From assembly GCA_947631585.1 (NCBI GenBank), contig CANRLY010000047.1:1-11740 (forward strand): a DNA stretch of 11,740 nucleotides. The letters run 5' to 3'. Position numbers and translations under genes: made by a program. Below, piece after piece: positions 11,416 to 11,740 of this stretch. Position 1 is the first letter of the stretch. Each line of letters opens with the position of its first letter. Source of the DNA: an uncultured Clostridia bacterium (GTDB lineage Bacteria > Bacillota > Clostridia > Oscillospirales > Ruminococcaceae). A model generated the notes under the pieces. The model searched no databases. It was not told where the DNA came from and worked only from the letters and a program-made list of their open reading frames with translations.

Positions 11416-11740
11416 ATGGATATGACTTTTATCTGTAATAAAAACGATCTTTATGAAGCTGTCATAAACGTTTCAAAAGCCGTCTCTGATAAAACTACCA
11501 TTAGGGCTCTGGAAGGAATTAAATTCCAGCTTGAAGGCAATAGGCTGGAACTTACCGGCTATGATCTGGAACTTGGTATCATGACCGAACTTAACGTTAC
11601 CTCCCAGGACAGAGGAGAAATGATAGTCAACGCCAGACTGTTCGCCGACATTATTAAAAGAATGCCGGTGGACGATATCCTGATAAATGTCAACGAAAAC
11701 CTGCAAGTGAGGATAAAAGGCGAAAATACTGAGTATACCA
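11416..11740 (+). CDS. dnaN: DNA polymerase III beta subunit (sliding clamp), N-terminal part, runs off the right edge
   Basis: The first 108 codons are present. DnaN forms the ring-shaped clamp that holds replicative polymerase on DNA. The visible part begins MDMTFICNKNDLYEAVINVSKAV and continues with TIRALEGIKFQLEGNRLELTGYDLELGI, then INVNENLQVRIKG. This is the typical first clamp domain, including the family's helix and the GYDLELG strand pattern. AGAAAGGA lies about 11 bases before the ATG at 11416; a second ATG two codons later is possible but farther from that site. No clear promoter of its own is visible, so transcription from the dnaA promoter or an unrecognised one in the origin is assumed. 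The position after dnaA is the classic dnaA-dnaN order. Confidence 0.95.
   Translation, partial: MDMTFICNKNDLYEAVINVSKAVSDKTTIRALEGIKFQLEGNRLELTGYDLELGIMTELNVTSQDRGEMIVNARLFADIIKRMPVDDILINVNENLQVRIKGENTEYT

Overview
This window is the chromosomal replication-origin region of a low-to-moderate GC Gram-positive bacterium. It most resembles a member of the Clostridia, probably close to Ruminococcaceae/Oscillospiraceae. That placement is inferred from gene order, strong AGGAGG-type ribosome binding sites, TTGACA/TATAAT promoters and the long form of YidC; no search could be run.

Layout. Everything left of about 9.03 kb is read leftward on the minus strand, in this order: rpmH, rnpA, yidD, yidC, jag/khpB, mnmE, ybaK, mnmG, a calcineurin-like phosphoesterase, rsmG. 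A rho-independent terminator follows near 242-285. The first 37 codons of a ParB/Noc-family gene, with its own promoter, then run off the left edge. Right of about 9.5 kb, dnaA and the start of dnaN are read rightward. Genes on both sides therefore point away from the origin, as expected for bidirectional replication. Two perfect parS sites lie on the left arm, one between mnmG and the phosphoesterase and one inside mnmE.

Gene roles. The left cluster links translation and envelope biogenesis: ribosomal protein L34, the RNase P protein, membrane insertion (YidD, YidC), an RNA-binding KH/R3H protein, tRNA wobble-U34 modification (MnmE/MnmG), deacylation of mischarged tRNA (YbaK) and 16S rRNA methylation (RsmG). 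YbaK and the phosphoesterase are additions relative to the B. subtilis version of this cluster. The right side holds the initiator DnaA and the sliding clamp DnaN, with origin elements around them. The partial ParB and the parS sites belong to chromosome segregation.

Most notable region. The dnaA-dnaN intergenic region looks like a working but non-canonical origin. It has several copies of a TTTCAAC core (YTTTCAACA) instead of TTATCCACA boxes. A 61-base inverted repeat ends in one of these copies, followed by a run of CTA-like triplets resembling DnaA-trios and then a 29-base pure A/T tract. The DnaA encoded here has an altered, one-residue-shorter recognition turn (QRNHSTV where most DnaA proteins have GGRDHTTV). 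Altered box and altered DNA-binding motif may have co-evolved. Other oddities are a 60-residue Gly/Ser/Lys-rich tail on RnpA, an RGG-like tail on Jag, a roughly 130-residue inserted loop in YidC, and a likely attenuator between rpmH and rnpA.
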